Shown here in pieces: positions 11,188-19,614 of a stretch of DNA of 42,986 bases. The position numbers and the translations under genes are program-made. Under the pieces are notes generated by a model. It ran no database searches, was not told the origin of the DNA, and saw only the letters and a list, made by a program, of their open reading frames with translations. Source of the DNA: Ilumatobacteraceae bacterium (GTDB lineage Bacteria; Actinomycetota; Acidimicrobiia; Acidimicrobiales; Ilumatobacteraceae); assembly GCA_017859395.1 (NCBI GenBank), contig JAFMNE010000017.1, forward strand, positions 1-42,986, read 5' to 3'. The first letter of the stretch is position 1. Every line of letters starts with the position of its first letter.

Positions 11188-11769
11188 ATGTCCACTCACG
11201 CGGTGACGGGAGCGGTGTTGGCCGGTGGGGCATCGCGACGGATGGGCCGCGATAAGGCCCTGATCGATGTGGGTGGGCGCACGCTGATCGACCGCGCCCT
11301 CGACGTCATGGCCGATTTCGACCAGGTGGTGGTGCTCGGCGGTTCTGCGCAGGTGGCGCAGATCTGTTCTCGGCGGGGCGTGGAGGTGCTCGCCGACGTT
11401 CATCCCGGCTCGGGTCCGCTCATGGCAATTCTCACGGCCGTCGAGCAGGTGGGTGACGTGGTGGCTATGGCGGTGGATATGGCTGGGGTACAGGCGGCCA
11501 TGGTCGATGCGGTGCGCGCTGGTGGAGATGCCCGTGGGGTGGATATCGCGGTGGCGACTTCGCTGGGGGAGGTGCAGCCAGCGCTTGCACGATGGAACGC
11601 GTCGGTATACCCCGCAGCGATGGCGGCTGTGGATGACGGTGTGCGGTCGTTGTTCGGGGTCGTGGGGCGCGATGAGGTGTCGGTGGTGCAGGTGGAAGTC
11701 GGTGCGGGCGTGGGGATCAACCTGAATACACCGGCCGATGTGGCAATCTTCAATGACGTCGGTCAATGA
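11188..11769 (+). CDS. mobA: Molybdenum cofactor guanylyltransferase-like (MobA) protein
   Basis: 193 residues. The NTP-transferase signature is at the N-terminus: VLAGGASRRMGRDKALIDVGG, with the Gly-rich loop and the conserved Lys. Next comes HPGSGPLMAI, then AVDMAG in the place of the usual CDMP metal-binding motif, and a C-terminal INLNTPADV matching the family's (N)xNTPxD motif. MobA attaches GMP to molybdopterin. The replacement of the Cys/Pro residues around the metal Asp is slightly unusual, so another sugar or nucleotide transferase role is possible. No other molybdenum-cofactor gene or molybdoenzyme lies in the window. Confidence 0.8.
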   Translation: MSTHAVTGAVLAGGASRRMGRDKALIDVGGRTLIDRALDVMADFDQVVVLGGSAQVAQICSRRGVEVLADVHPGSGPLMAILTAVEQVGDVVAMAVDMAGVQAAMVDAVRAGGDARGVDIAVATSLGEVQPALARWNASVYPAAMAAVDDGVRSLFGVVGRDEVSVVQVEVGAGVGINLNTPADVAIFNDVGQ

Positions 11770-11813
11770 TGATGCGACCTGATCGATATTGTCCGGACAT
11801 ATTTCCTGCTCGC

Positions 11814-11819
11814 TAGGAT
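11814..11819 (+). promoter_or_regulatory. -10 box TAGGAT of the rhodanese-rnd operon
   Basis: TAGGAT ends six bases before the ATG at 11826 (leaderless). A TTGTCC at 11789-11794 could be the -35, at a 19-base spacing. Confidence 0.5.
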
Positions 11820-11825
11820 GATGGT

Positions 11826-12152
11826 ATGACCCCCGCTGAAATCACCACTGCCGACCTTGCCGCCGCGATGGCCAACGGGCCCGTGCGGCTGTTCGATGTC
11901 CGCGAACCCGATGAGTTCGCTGCCGGTCGTGTGCCTGGCGCCATCCCCGTCCCGTTGCAGACCGTTCCCGACAACATTGACACGTTCCGCGGCGACGGTC
12001 CGGCCTATGTCATCTGCCGCTCCGGTGGCCGCTCAGCCGCAGCGTGTGAGTTTCTTGCGGCGAACGGCGTGGACGTGGTGAATATCGCCGGCGGCACGGC
12101 GGTGTGGGCGAGTGAAGGGCGCGACCTGGAGATCGGCGACACCGCAGAATGA
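11826..12152 (+). CDS. Single-domain rhodanese
   Basis: 108 residues, one complete rhodanese domain: LFDVREPDEFAAGRVPGAIPVPL, then the active-site loop CRSGGRS with the persulfide-forming Cys, and NIAGGTAVWA. Members move sulfane sulfur, for example from thiosulfate, or serve as sulfur carriers. The physiological partner is unknown. Its stop overlaps the rnd start by four bases, so it is co-translated with a ribonuclease; this association may be only positional. Confidence 0.9.
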   Translation: MTPAEITTADLAAAMANGPVRLFDVREPDEFAAGRVPGAIPVPLQTVPDNIDTFRGDGPAYVICRSGGRSAAACEFLAANGVDVVNIAGGTAVWASEGRDLEIGDTAE

Positions 12153-13333
12153 ACGCCAGCGCCAGCATCGTCCACGAATGGGTCGACGATGATTCTGGCG
12201 TTGAATCGGTGATCGACGAGGCCATCGCTGCAGGGCGCTACGCGATCGACACCGAATTTCACCGTGAACGCACCTATTTCCCGGCGCTGGCCCTTGTGCA
12301 GATTGCCTGCGGGGATCGCATCGTTCTGATCGACCCACTCGCGGTCAATATCGGCGCCCTGGGGCGACTCTTCGCCACCGAGACACTCGCGGTCTTCCAT
12401 GCCGCCCAACAGGATCTCGACGTGTTGACCCACGCGGTCGGCTCGGTGCCGTTGGCATTTGTCGACACTCAAATTGCGGGCGGGTTCCTCGGATATGGCA
12501 CGCCGTCACTCGTGGCGCTGCTGACTGGTGAATTGGGTATCACCCCGGGCAAGGGCGACCGCTTGACCGACTGGTTGCGTCGTCCGCTCACCGCTGCGCA
12601 GCGGGACTACGCCGCGGTCGATGTGGCCTACCTCATCGAAGTGTGGGATCGACTGGCGAGCCGTTTAGAGGCGGCCGGTCGCCTTGGTTGGGCTCTTGAT
12701 TCATGTGCGGAACTCGGTGCGCGGCCGGTCGGCCCGACCGATCCTGAGAAGGCCTGGTTGCGAGTGAAAGACGTTCGCACCCTGAAACCCCGTGGTCGCG
12801 CAGTGGCCCGTGAAGTGGCGGCGTGGAGGGAACGGCGCGCGATGCGCCTCGATATCCCGGTGCGTCAGGTCATGCCCGATCTGGCGTTGTTGGGCGTCGC
12901 CCAACGTGCGCCGCGTGATGTCGGCGCCCTCGGTCAGGCGCGGGGAGTGGACGGTCGTTGGACAAAGGGGGCGATCGCCGATGAGATTCTCGACGCGGTT
13001 GCCATTGGGGCCGAGGCCGACCCACCCGAGTTACCCACCGGTGGCGACGACCTCGACCGGCGCCTTCGGCCAGCGATCGCGCTGATATCGGCGTGGGTAG
13101 CCCAAGTCGCCAAGGACGAACAGATCGACACAGCAATGCTGGCCACCCGTGCGGACCTGGTGTCGTTTCTCGCCGATGACCCCGCCAGCCGCCTGCGTAG
13201 CGGATGGCGTGGCGAACTCCTCGGTGATGGCATTGCGGCGCTGGTGTCGGGCCGAGCAGCACTCACTTTCGATCCCGGAGATGGATCTCATCGGGGCGGA
13301 CTACGCCTCGTGGGTCTCGATCCGGTAGGGTGA
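12149..13333 (+). CDS. rnd: Ribonuclease D family 3'-5' exoribonuclease
   Basis: 394 residues. The DEDDy exonuclease domain (about 10-195) shows DTEFHRERTYFPALALVQIA (motif I, Asp and Glu), FHAAQQDLDVL (motif II, Asp) and DYAAVDVAYL (motif III, Tyr and Asp). An HRDC-like helical domain follows (about 215-290), with KPRGRAVAREVAAWRERRA, and a second helical region fills the rest, as in RNase D of tRNA 3' processing. The length fits the family. Overlaps the rhodanese gene by four bases. Confidence 0.92.
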   Translation: MNASASIVHEWVDDDSGVESVIDEAIAAGRYAIDTEFHRERTYFPALALVQIACGDRIVLIDPLAVNIGALGRLFATETLAVFHAAQQDLDVLTHAVGSVPLAFVDTQIAGGFLGYGTPSLVALLTGELGITPGKGDRLTDWLRRPLTAAQRDYAAVDVAYLIEVWDRLASRLEAAGRLGWALDSCAELGARPVGPTDPEKAWLRVKDVRTLKPRGRAVAREVAAWRERRAMRLDIPVRQVMPDLALLGVAQRAPRDVGALGQARGVDGRWTKGAIADEILDAVAIGAEADPPELPTGGDDLDRRLRPAIALISAWVAQVAKDEQIDTAMLATRADLVSFLADDPASRLRSGWRGELLGDGIAALVSGRAALTFDPGDGSHRGGLRLVGLDPVG

Positions 13334-13397
13334 CCAAAGCGTGTCCCCCCGACACGCATCCGTCAGGACCACCATCGACACACCTGGGAGCCCGACT

Positions 13398-13583
13398 GTG
13401 AAGAAGGGTCGACATCGCCGCTTCGAAGAAGCGCGGAAACTAAAGCAGGCAGGTCCCGGAGCGTTTGATCTCGGTTTCGGTGATCGCTCTAGGGATAGCG
13501 ACGACGACGAGGACGAGTACGCCGCGTTAGCGGAGAAGTACGGCGTCTCCTTTGACGACGACGATTCCGACGACGAGGACTGA
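13398..13583 (+). CDS. Small acidic protein, unknown (61 aa)
   Basis: 61 residues from a GTG with GGGAG about seven bases upstream. The N-terminal 20 residues are strongly basic (KKGRHRRFEEARKLK); the C-terminal 30 are strongly acidic, with two Asp/Glu runs. The middle contains GAFDLGFGD. The protein is thus bipolar in charge and probably binds nucleic acid or a ribosomal or RNA-polymerase partner; that is inference. It lies 64 bases after rnd on the same strand. I do not recognise a named family. A start at the GTG at 13341 would add 19 residues but has no ribosome site. Confidence 0.7.
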   Translation: MKKGRHRRFEEARKLKQAGPGAFDLGFGDRSRDSDDDEDEYAALAEKYGVSFDDDDSDDED

Positions 13584-13587
13584 CCCT

Positions 13588-13604
13588 TGCCGGCGACGCC
13601 GGCA
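13588..13604. terminator. Hairpin between convergent genes
   Basis: A seven-pair inverted repeat TGCCGGC-GAC-GCCGGCA begins four bases after the stop of the 61-residue gene and lies before the convergent gene at 13658. No T-run follows, so a terminator role is inferred from position. Confidence 0.4.
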
Positions 13605-13657
13605 CCTAGGTGCGTGGCGCGTCCCTGGCTGCACCGTTGAACGCGGGATGATCTGGT

Positions 13658-14413
13658 TCAGCGGCCGCGCACGGTTGGGTGGGGCAGCGGCACCCATGTG
13701 GGGCGGGTGAGTTGACTCACCATCAGGTCGTAGATCTCGCGGCCGACCAGCTCGATGATTTCGTCGGCACTGGCGATGTACACCGGGTCGGTGCCGGTGA
13801 ACGCTTCGGGTGCCTCGGTGCACCACCAGTGGAATTCGCTGCCTCCATCGCCCCAGTCCCGGCGTTTCCACTCGCGTAGCCGTGAGGTGACGTGTCCGGT
13901 GCCGTCCGTCTCGTGCTCGAGGCGGATCGGGACCTGCCAGCACACGTTGGGCTTCCAATCGAGGGGCCGTTCGCCGGCCGCCATGGCAGCGATGTGCAGT
14001 GCGCAGCCAGTGCCGCCGTCAAAACCTGGCCGGTTCAAGAAGATGCAGGCATCATCGACTTGGCGGGTCACGGTTGTGGGTGCGCCCTCATCATCGGGTT
14101 CGCCGGGTTCCAAGAAGCCGTCGCGTGTCGCTTCACCGTGGAACTGCATGTGATGGGGCTGCAATTTGACGAACGCACGCACCACGGTCTGCACATCGTC
14201 GTCATCCACGAAATGAGCGCCGTAGCTGCAACACCCTTGTTGCATCTCGGTTGCATCGGCGTCGAGCACCCCTTTGCATCCCTCGCCGTAGATACAGCGA
14301 TGCGATGAGCGCATGTACGTCGCATCGATAAGCCACGTGCGGTCCTCGGTGGGATCCTCGAACGAGATCCATTCGTGGACATCGCTGGCTTGCGCGCTGC
14401 TGCGTCGTCCCAC
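13658..14413 (-). CDS. Conserved cysteine-rich protein, unknown function
   Basis: 251 residues from the GTG at 14413, chosen because a TACCCT box ends seven bases upstream and because the segment WISFEDPTEDRTWLIDATY reads as part of the fold; the ATG at 14314 is the alternative. It carries a striking set of cysteines: CIYGEGCKG, GCCSYGAHF, CIFLN, GCALH, VCWQVP and WWCTE. These resemble a metal- or iron-sulfur-binding cluster as in YkgJ-type proteins. The C-terminal part has HLREWK-like and DWGDGGSEFHWW segments. I recall similar proteins in other actinobacteria but no function. Divergent from alaS, 39 bases between starts. Confidence 0.75.
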   Translation of the reverse strand: MGRRSSAQASDVHEWISFEDPTEDRTWLIDATYMRSSHRCIYGEGCKGVLDADATEMQQGCCSYGAHFVDDDDVQTVVRAFVKLQPHHMQFHGEATRDGFLEPGEPDDEGAPTTVTRQVDDACIFLNRPGFDGGTGCALHIAAMAAGERPLDWKPNVCWQVPIRLEHETDGTGHVTSRLREWKRRDWGDGGSEFHWWCTEAPEAFTGTDPVYIASADEIIELVGREIYDLMVSQLTRPTWVPLPHPTVRGR

Positions 14414-14420
14414 GACGGCG

Positions 14421-14426
14421 AGGGTA
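14421..14426 (-). promoter_or_regulatory. -10 box TACCCT of the Cys-rich gene
   Basis: Minus-strand TACCCT ends seven bases before the GTG at 14413 and decides that start. Confidence 0.45.
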
Positions 14427-14436
14427 CCGCCCTCGG

Positions 14437-14442
14437 TAGGCT
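14437..14442 (+). promoter_or_regulatory. -10 box TAGGCT of alaS
   Basis: TAGGCT ends ten bases before the ATG at 14453, giving a leader of zero to a few bases. It probably drives the long run from alaS to mltG and aroE. Confidence 0.4.
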
Positions 14443-14452
14443 CGCGGGCACT

Positions 14453-17056
14453 ATGACCGAGTCGATGTCCGCCGATCAGCTGCGCCGCTCCTTCCTCGAC
14501 TTCTTCGCGTCGCGCGATCACACGGTGGTGCCCTCGGCCAGCTTGATCCCGCACGATCCGTCGATCATGTTCACGGTGGCCGGCATGGTGCCATTCAAGC
14601 CGTACTTCGTTGGTGATGAAGTGCCGCCGTATGCCCGTGCGACCTCGTCGCAGAAGTGCGCACGTGCTGGCGGCAAGCACAACGACCTTGACGATGTGGG
14701 TCGCACCAAACGGCATCTCGTGTTCTTCGAGATGCTCGGCAATTTCTCCTTCGGCGACTACTTCAAAGGCGAAATCATCCCGTGGAGCTGGGAACTGGTC
14801 ACCGAGGGGTGGGGTTTCGACGGCGACCGGCTGTGGATCACCGTGCACGAGAGCGACGACGAGGCCGAAGCCATCTGGCACGAGCAGGTCGGTGTGCCGA
14901 TGGAGCGCATCCAGCGCCTCGGCGACAAAGACAATTTCTGGCAGATGGGTGACACGGGGCCGTGTGGCCCGTGTAGCGAGATTCACATCGACCGCGGGCC
15001 CGCATTCGGCCCTGATGGCGGCCCGTTGCACGATCCGGCCGGTGACCGGTTCATGGAGTTCTGGAACCTGGTATTCATGCAGTTCGATCAGGCGGCCGAT
15101 GGCACGCGCACCTCATTGCCGAAGCCCTCCGTGGACACCGGTGCGGGGCTCGAGCGCATTCTCGCGCTGGTGCAGGGGGTCGATTCGGTGTGGGAGACCG
15201 ACCTCATGGCCCCGCTGATCGACACGGCGTGCTCGCTCACTGGTGCCACCTACCGGCCGGGCAGCTACGACGATCGTGAGTCATTTGCGGTGCGGGTGCT
15301 GGCCGAACATGCGCGGTCGGCCGCGATGCTGGTCGACGATGGGGTGTTCCCGTCGAACGAGGGCCGGGGCTACGTGCTGCGGCGCATCTTGCGGCGTGCG
15401 GTGCGTTACGCCTTCTTGCTCGGCACCGAACGTCTGGTCATGCCCGATCTCGCTGCCCGGGCGATCGATGTGATGGGCGCGGCATACCCCTCGCTCGGCG
15501 CCAACAGCGACTTCATTACCGGTGTGCTCACCAAAGAAGAAGAGCGCTTCCGGCATACCTTGCGCACTGGCATGGGCATCCTCGACGACGAGTTGGCCAC
15601 GGGCGGCTCCCTTGGGGGTTCCACAGCGTTCTTGTTGCACGACACCTACGGTTTCCCGCTCGAACTGACCGAGGAAATCGCCGGCGAACGCGGAGTGAGC
15701 GTCGATACGGCGGGCTTCGAAGTGGAGATGCAGGCGCAACGTGAACGTGCCAAGGCCGCGCGCCGTGATGGCACCGGCGGTGATGACCGTGTGGCTATTC
15801 ACCGCGGTGTGCTCGATGAGTTCGGCACCACCGAGTTCGTTGGCTACACCGACGATGTCGCCACGGCCCGGGTGCTGCATATCGATGCGGTGGTGGGGCC
15901 CGACGGTGACGACCTGCTGGAGGTATTCATTGATCGCACCCCGTTCTATGCCGAATCGGGTGGCCAGATCGGTGATGTGGGCACCGTGGTTGGCCCCGCC
16001 GGTGTTCTTGAGGTGATCGACTGCACGTTCGCCCTGCCGAATCTGCGGCGCCACCTTGCGCGCGTGGTCAGCGGTGAGGTCAACGTGGGCGACATGGTGG
16101 AGGCCAGCATCGATCGCGCGCGTCGTGACGCGATTCGCAAGAACCACACCGGCACCCATGTGCTGCACTGGGCATTGCGCACCGTTCTTGGTGAGCATGT
16201 GAAGCAGGCAGGGTCATGGGTCGGTCCCGACCGGCTGCGCTTCGACTTCTCGCATTATGCAGCGGTGACCCGTGAGGAGATCGCCGAGATCGAACGACTT
16301 GCGAATATCGAAACCCTGGCAAACACCGGCGTGCGGTCGTTTGAGACAACCAAAGATGAAGCTGAAGCGCTTGGCGCCATTGCCTTCTTCGGCGACAAGT
16401 ACGGCGATGTGGTGCGGGTGCTTGAGGCCGGGTCGTCGATCGAGTTGTGCGGTGGCACCCATGTGCGCGCCACCGGAGATATCGGCACCATCAAGGTGAT
16501 CTCGGAATCGTCGATCGGGTCGAACCTGCGTCGTATCGAAGCGGTCACGGGTGCGGCATCGGTTGAGTTGCTGCAACGGCGCACCGATGCGCTCGCCGAG
16601 ATCGGTGACCTGGTGGGGTCGAGCGGTGACGAGATCGCCGATGGTGTGCGGCGCAAACTCGACGAGATCCGCCAACTGCAGGACGAGTTGAAAGCGCTGC
16701 GGTCCGCTGCGGCGACATCACGAGCCGGCGACATCGCCGCTACCGCTGTTGATGGTGTGGTGGCCCAGCGCATCGATGACATGGCACCGGGTGATATGCG
16801 CGAGTTGGCCATCGCCGTTCGTCAAGCAGGTGCGCGCCGGGTGGTGCTGGTGGGGGAGACCTCCACCGGTGGCGTTGGCCTCGTCGCTGCGGTCGGCCCC
16901 GATGAAGGTATTCCCGCTGCTGATCTGATCCGCGATGCGGCGCGTGCCGTTGGCGGTGGTGGCGGGGGCAAGGGAGATGTGGCGACCGCTGGTGGCAAAG
17001 ATGTCACCGCGATCGATGAGGCCCTGCGCATCGCATCGGAGGTCGCGGCGGGGTGA
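14453..17056 (+). CDS. alaS: Alanyl-tRNA synthetase
   Basis: 867 residues. Charges tRNA-Ala. Class II core: the LRRSFLDFFASRDHTVVPSASL opening, MFTVAGMVPFKPYF, RATSSQKCARAGGKHNDLDDVG, FFEMLGNFSFGDYFK and the motif-3 region GAGLERIL. The editing domain carries both metal motifs, HTGTH (after KKNHTGT-like context) and CGGTH, so proofreading of Ser/Gly looks intact. A coiled coil and C-terminal DHHA1 domain with GGGGGGKGDVATAGG complete it. The ATG at 14453 follows a -10 box closely; the ATG at 14465 is the alternative. Overlaps ruvX by four bases. Confidence 0.97.
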   Translation: MTESMSADQLRRSFLDFFASRDHTVVPSASLIPHDPSIMFTVAGMVPFKPYFVGDEVPPYARATSSQKCARAGGKHNDLDDVGRTKRHLVFFEMLGNFSFGDYFKGEIIPWSWELVTEGWGFDGDRLWITVHESDDEAEAIWHEQVGVPMERIQRLGDKDNFWQMGDTGPCGPCSEIHIDRGPAFGPDGGPLHDPAGDRFMEFWNLVFMQFDQAADGTRTSLPKPSVDTGAGLERILALVQGVDSVWETDLMAPLIDTACSLTGATYRPGSYDDRESFAVRVLAEHARSAAMLVDDGVFPSNEGRGYVLRRILRRAVRYAFLLGTERLVMPDLAARAIDVMGAAYPSLGANSDFITGVLTKEEERFRHTLRTGMGILDDELATGGSLGGSTAFLLHDTYGFPLELTEEIAGERGVSVDTAGFEVEMQAQRERAKAARRDGTGGDDRVAIHRGVLDEFGTTEFVGYTDDVATARVLHIDAVVGPDGDDLLEVFIDRTPFYAESGGQIGDVGTVVGPAGVLEVIDCTFALPNLRRHLARVVSGEVNVGDMVEASIDRARRDAIRKNHTGTHVLHWALRTVLGEHVKQAGSWVGPDRLRFDFSHYAAVTREEIAEIERLANIETLANTGVRSFETTKDEAEALGAIAFFGDKYGDVVRVLEAGSSIELCGGTHVRATGDIGTIKVISESSIGSNLRRIEAVTGAASVELLQRRTDALAEIGDLVGSSGDEIADGVRRKLDEIRQLQDELKALRSAAATSRAGDIAATAVDGVVAQRIDDMAPGDMRELAIAVRQAGARRVVLVGETSTGGVGLVAAVGPDEGIPAADLIRDAARAVGGGGGGKGDVATAGGKDVTAIDEALRIASEVAAG

Positions 17057-17487
17057 GCCCGCCATCGGCCACCCACCGGGTCATCGGTGTCGACCCCGGC
17101 CGGCGCCGCATCGGGGTGGCACTGGGCACGAACGGTGTTGCCAGCCCGCTCGAGGTGATTCACCGCACATCCTCGCTCGATGCGGATCTTCGGCGGTTGG
17201 TGAACCTGGTCGACGAATGGGAGGCCACCGCTGTGGTGGTGGGTCTGCCGCTCACATTGAACGGCGATCACGGGCCAGCGGCGGTGGCCGCCACCACCCT
17301 GGCGGAACGGTTGGCTAGGTTGACGTCTGTGCCGGTGGAGATGCACGACGAGCGCCTCACGACGGTGACGGCGGAACGCGCCATGGTCGAGGCTGGCCTC
17401 GACGGGGTGCAGCGTCGACGCAGTGTCGACAAAGTGGCGGCAGCGGTGATGCTGCAATCGTGGCTCGACGCACGTGCGGGGGCCTGA
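17053..17487 (+). CDS. ruvX: Putative pre-16S rRNA nuclease / Holliday junction resolvase (YqgF)
   Basis: 144 residues, GTG start overlapping the alaS stop. RNase H-like fold: VIGVDPGRRRIGVALG with the first catalytic Asp, VVVGLPLTLNGDHGPAA, the HDERLTTVTAERAM stretch with the Glu, and RRSVDKVAAAVMLQSWLD with the last Asp. In bacteria the family processes the 5' end of 16S rRNA and was also proposed as a resolvase. The alaS-ruvX-mltG-aroE order is a widespread actinobacterial arrangement, which supports the call. mltG begins on the next base. Confidence 0.94.
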   Translation: MSPPSATHRVIGVDPGRRRIGVALGTNGVASPLEVIHRTSSLDADLRRLVNLVDEWEATAVVVGLPLTLNGDHGPAAVAATTLAERLARLTSVPVEMHDERLTTVTAERAMVEAGLDGVQRRRSVDKVAAAVMLQSWLDARAGA

Positions 17488-18675
17488 ATGCGCGACGACG
17501 TTCTTTCTGATGACCGTCGCGCCGAAGCGCACTGGCGGGTCGATCCGTGGGATGACCCGGTGGAGGTGCCCGTCGTGGAAGCACCCGCTCCAGCCGGGGT
17601 GTGGGTGCGTTGGTTGGTTGTGGCGGTGGCCGTGGTGGTCGCTGCGGCCGTGCTGACCGCAGGAGTAGTCGGCTGGTGGCTGCTCGAACGCGTGTCGGCA
17701 GCGGACGAGATCGGCGACCCGGTGCGTTTCGACATCGCCGCCGGCGACGATCTGGGTGATGTTGCAGCTGGCTTGGCGGCCGGCGGGTTCATTGCCGATG
17801 CCGGTGTGTTCGAATGGTACGTGGAGCAACGTGGTGGGCTTGAGGTGGTGCCCGGGTTGTATCGCGTGCGCCCGGGCGCTCATCTCGGTGATGTGCTGTC
17901 GGTGTTGCGCACCCCGCCCGATGAGACCTATCAGCAGGTGACGTTCCCTGAGGGGTTCACCGTGGCGCAGATTGCCGACCGTCTTGATGACCGATTGGTG
18001 CAGATGGATGCGGCCAGATTCTTGGCGCTCACCGACGATGCCGAGCGCTCGGTGCCGCTGCGACCTGATGGGGTGATATCGCTCGAGGGTCTGTTGTTCC
18101 CCGACACCTACCGCATATCGAATGCAGACAACGAGGGCCAGGTCATCGAGCGAATGCTCGAGCTGATGGAGCGCGTCGTGGCTCAAGAGGATGTGCTCGC
18201 AGCCTCGCAGCGGCTTGGGTTGAGCCCGTATGAGATCTTGACGGTGGCGTCAATGATCGAACGCGAGGCCAAGGTCGATGCGGATCGTGCCGTGATTGCC
18301 CGCGTGATTTACAACCGTTTGGCGCGTGGGATGCGGTTGGAGATCGACGCCACGCTGTACTACGGCGCGCCAGCCGGCACACCTTTCGATGTGCTGCGCG
18401 ACACCGACTCGCCCTACAACACCTACCTCTACAGCGGCCTGCCACCGACGCCGATCGCCAACCCGGGTCGTGCATCCATTCGCGCGGCGGTGAACCCCGC
18501 GCCGAACCCCGCGTCGGGCGACGAGATCTGCACGGTTCTGCCGGATCCCACCGTCGACTGCGATTATCTGTTCTATGTGCTGGCCGACGATGACGGATCT
18601 CATGAATTTGCTGTGACTTTCGAACAGCATCAGGCCAATATCGATGCGGCGCGGCGCGCAGGGGTGCTGCCATGA
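17488..18675 (+). CDS. mltG: Endolytic murein transglycosylase MltG
   Basis: 395 residues. A cytoplasmic N-terminus of about 42 residues is followed by one membrane segment (about 43-68) and an outer YceG domain. Seen: GLYRVRPGAHLGDVL (LysM-like part), VTFPEGFTVAQIADRL, LEGLLFPDTY, SMIEREAKVD (catalytic Glu, E258, with E260 close by), VIYNRLARGMRLEIDAT, SPYNTYLYSGLPPTPIANPG and the late FYVLADDDGSHEFAVT. MltG cuts nascent glycan strands and is proposed to end their elongation. The ATG follows ruvX directly, and the stop overlaps aroE by four bases. Confidence 0.95.
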   Translation: MRDDVLSDDRRAEAHWRVDPWDDPVEVPVVEAPAPAGVWVRWLVVAVAVVVAAAVLTAGVVGWWLLERVSAADEIGDPVRFDIAAGDDLGDVAAGLAAGGFIADAGVFEWYVEQRGGLEVVPGLYRVRPGAHLGDVLSVLRTPPDETYQQVTFPEGFTVAQIADRLDDRLVQMDAARFLALTDDAERSVPLRPDGVISLEGLLFPDTYRISNADNEGQVIERMLELMERVVAQEDVLAASQRLGLSPYEILTVASMIEREAKVDADRAVIARVIYNRLARGMRLEIDATLYYGAPAGTPFDVLRDTDSPYNTYLYSGLPPTPIANPGRASIRAAVNPAPNPASGDEICTVLPDPTVDCDYLFYVLADDDGSHEFAVTFEQHQANIDAARRAGVLP

Positions 18676-19529
18676 TCGCCGCGTCGACAACGGTGGTGGC
18701 GGTCATCGGTGATCCGGTGCGCCATTCGCTGTCGCCGGTGATGCACAACGCCGCGTTCGCTCATGCAGGGCTGGATTGGGCGATGGTGGCACTGCCTGTT
18801 CGGGCTGGTGACGGGGCGGCAGCGGTGAGTGCAGCGCGCACCATGGGTGTGGCGGGCCTGGCGGTGACGATGCCGCATAAGGCCGACGTGGCTGCTGCTG
18901 CCGATCATCGTGATGCGACGGTGCAGCGGTTGGGTGTCGCCAACACGGTGGTGTTCGACGGTGGTGCGGCGACGGCGTACACCACCGATGGTGATGGTCT
19001 GGTCGATGCCATGGTGTCGGCCGGTCACGACCCTGCTGGTGCACGGGTGTTGATCGTGGGCGCAGGTGGAGCAGCCCGCTCGATTGTCGAAGCGATGACG
19101 CGTCGCGGTGCCCGGGCGGTCACGGTGGCGAATCGCACCGTGACCCGTGCTGAGCAATGCGCTGCATGCGCGGCTGCGGATGCGCCGGTGAGCGCGATTG
19201 GTCTCGACGATATGGGTGATGTTGTCGCAGAGGTCGACATCGTTGTGAACACCACCTCGGTCGGGATGGCAGGAACCGATCGCGAGGATGCCCTTGTGGT
19301 GCCTGCGGCAGCGTTGCGGTCAGAGCAGGTGGTGGTCGACATCGTGTACCACCCGTTGCAGACCCCGCTTCTGGTGGCCGCCGATGCGGTGGGTGCCGAC
19401 ACCCTTGACGGCTTGGCCATGCTTGTCCACCAAGCGGTTCGCCAGCAGATGTTGTGGACCTCGCACACCCCACCGGCGCAGGTGCTGCGAACCGCGGCGC
19501 TGGGTGCCCTTGGCCTCGCCGACAGTTGA
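18672..19529 (+). CDS. aroE: Shikimate dehydrogenase
   Basis: 285 residues. Reduces 3-dehydroshikimate with NADPH. Substrate-site motifs: HSLSPVMHNAAF and TMPHKADV (catalytic Lys), followed by NTVV and a TDGDG Asp. The Rossmann part has VLIVGAGGAARSIVEA, a cofactor-selecting ANRTVTRAEQ and NTTSVGMAG. The C-terminal GLAMLVHQAVRQ helix is typical. ATG overlaps the mltG stop (ATGA). Then come 85 bases that hold the aroC promoter. Confidence 0.95.
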   Translation: MIAASTTVVAVIGDPVRHSLSPVMHNAAFAHAGLDWAMVALPVRAGDGAAAVSAARTMGVAGLAVTMPHKADVAAAADHRDATVQRLGVANTVVFDGGAATAYTTDGDGLVDAMVSAGHDPAGARVLIVGAGGAARSIVEAMTRRGARAVTVANRTVTRAEQCAACAAADAPVSAIGLDDMGDVVAEVDIVVNTTSVGMAGTDREDALVVPAAALRSEQVVVDIVYHPLQTPLLVAADAVGADTLDGLAMLVHQAVRQQMLWTSHTPPAQVLRTAALGALGLADS

Positions 19530-19600
19530 GCACGGCGCTATTGAGTGGCATCTGCCACTGGTGGCGGTGGGTGCACCGTCGACGCCGGAGGCCACGCGGG

Positions 19601-19606
19601 TAGCCT
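19601..19606 (+). promoter_or_regulatory. -10 box TAGCCT of aroC
   Basis: TAGCCT ends eight bases before the ATG at 19615. The GAGAGG that follows could serve as a ribosome site if transcription begins further upstream; a leaderless start is the simpler reading. It would start a sub-operon aroC onward. Confidence 0.45.
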
Positions 19607-19614
19607 GAGAGGCG

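Noticed and set aside
16822-18186. A 454-codon minus-strand frame across alaS, ruvX and mltG
   Set aside because: It crosses three well-supported genes and has a composition typical of antisense frames (His/Arg/Pro-rich).
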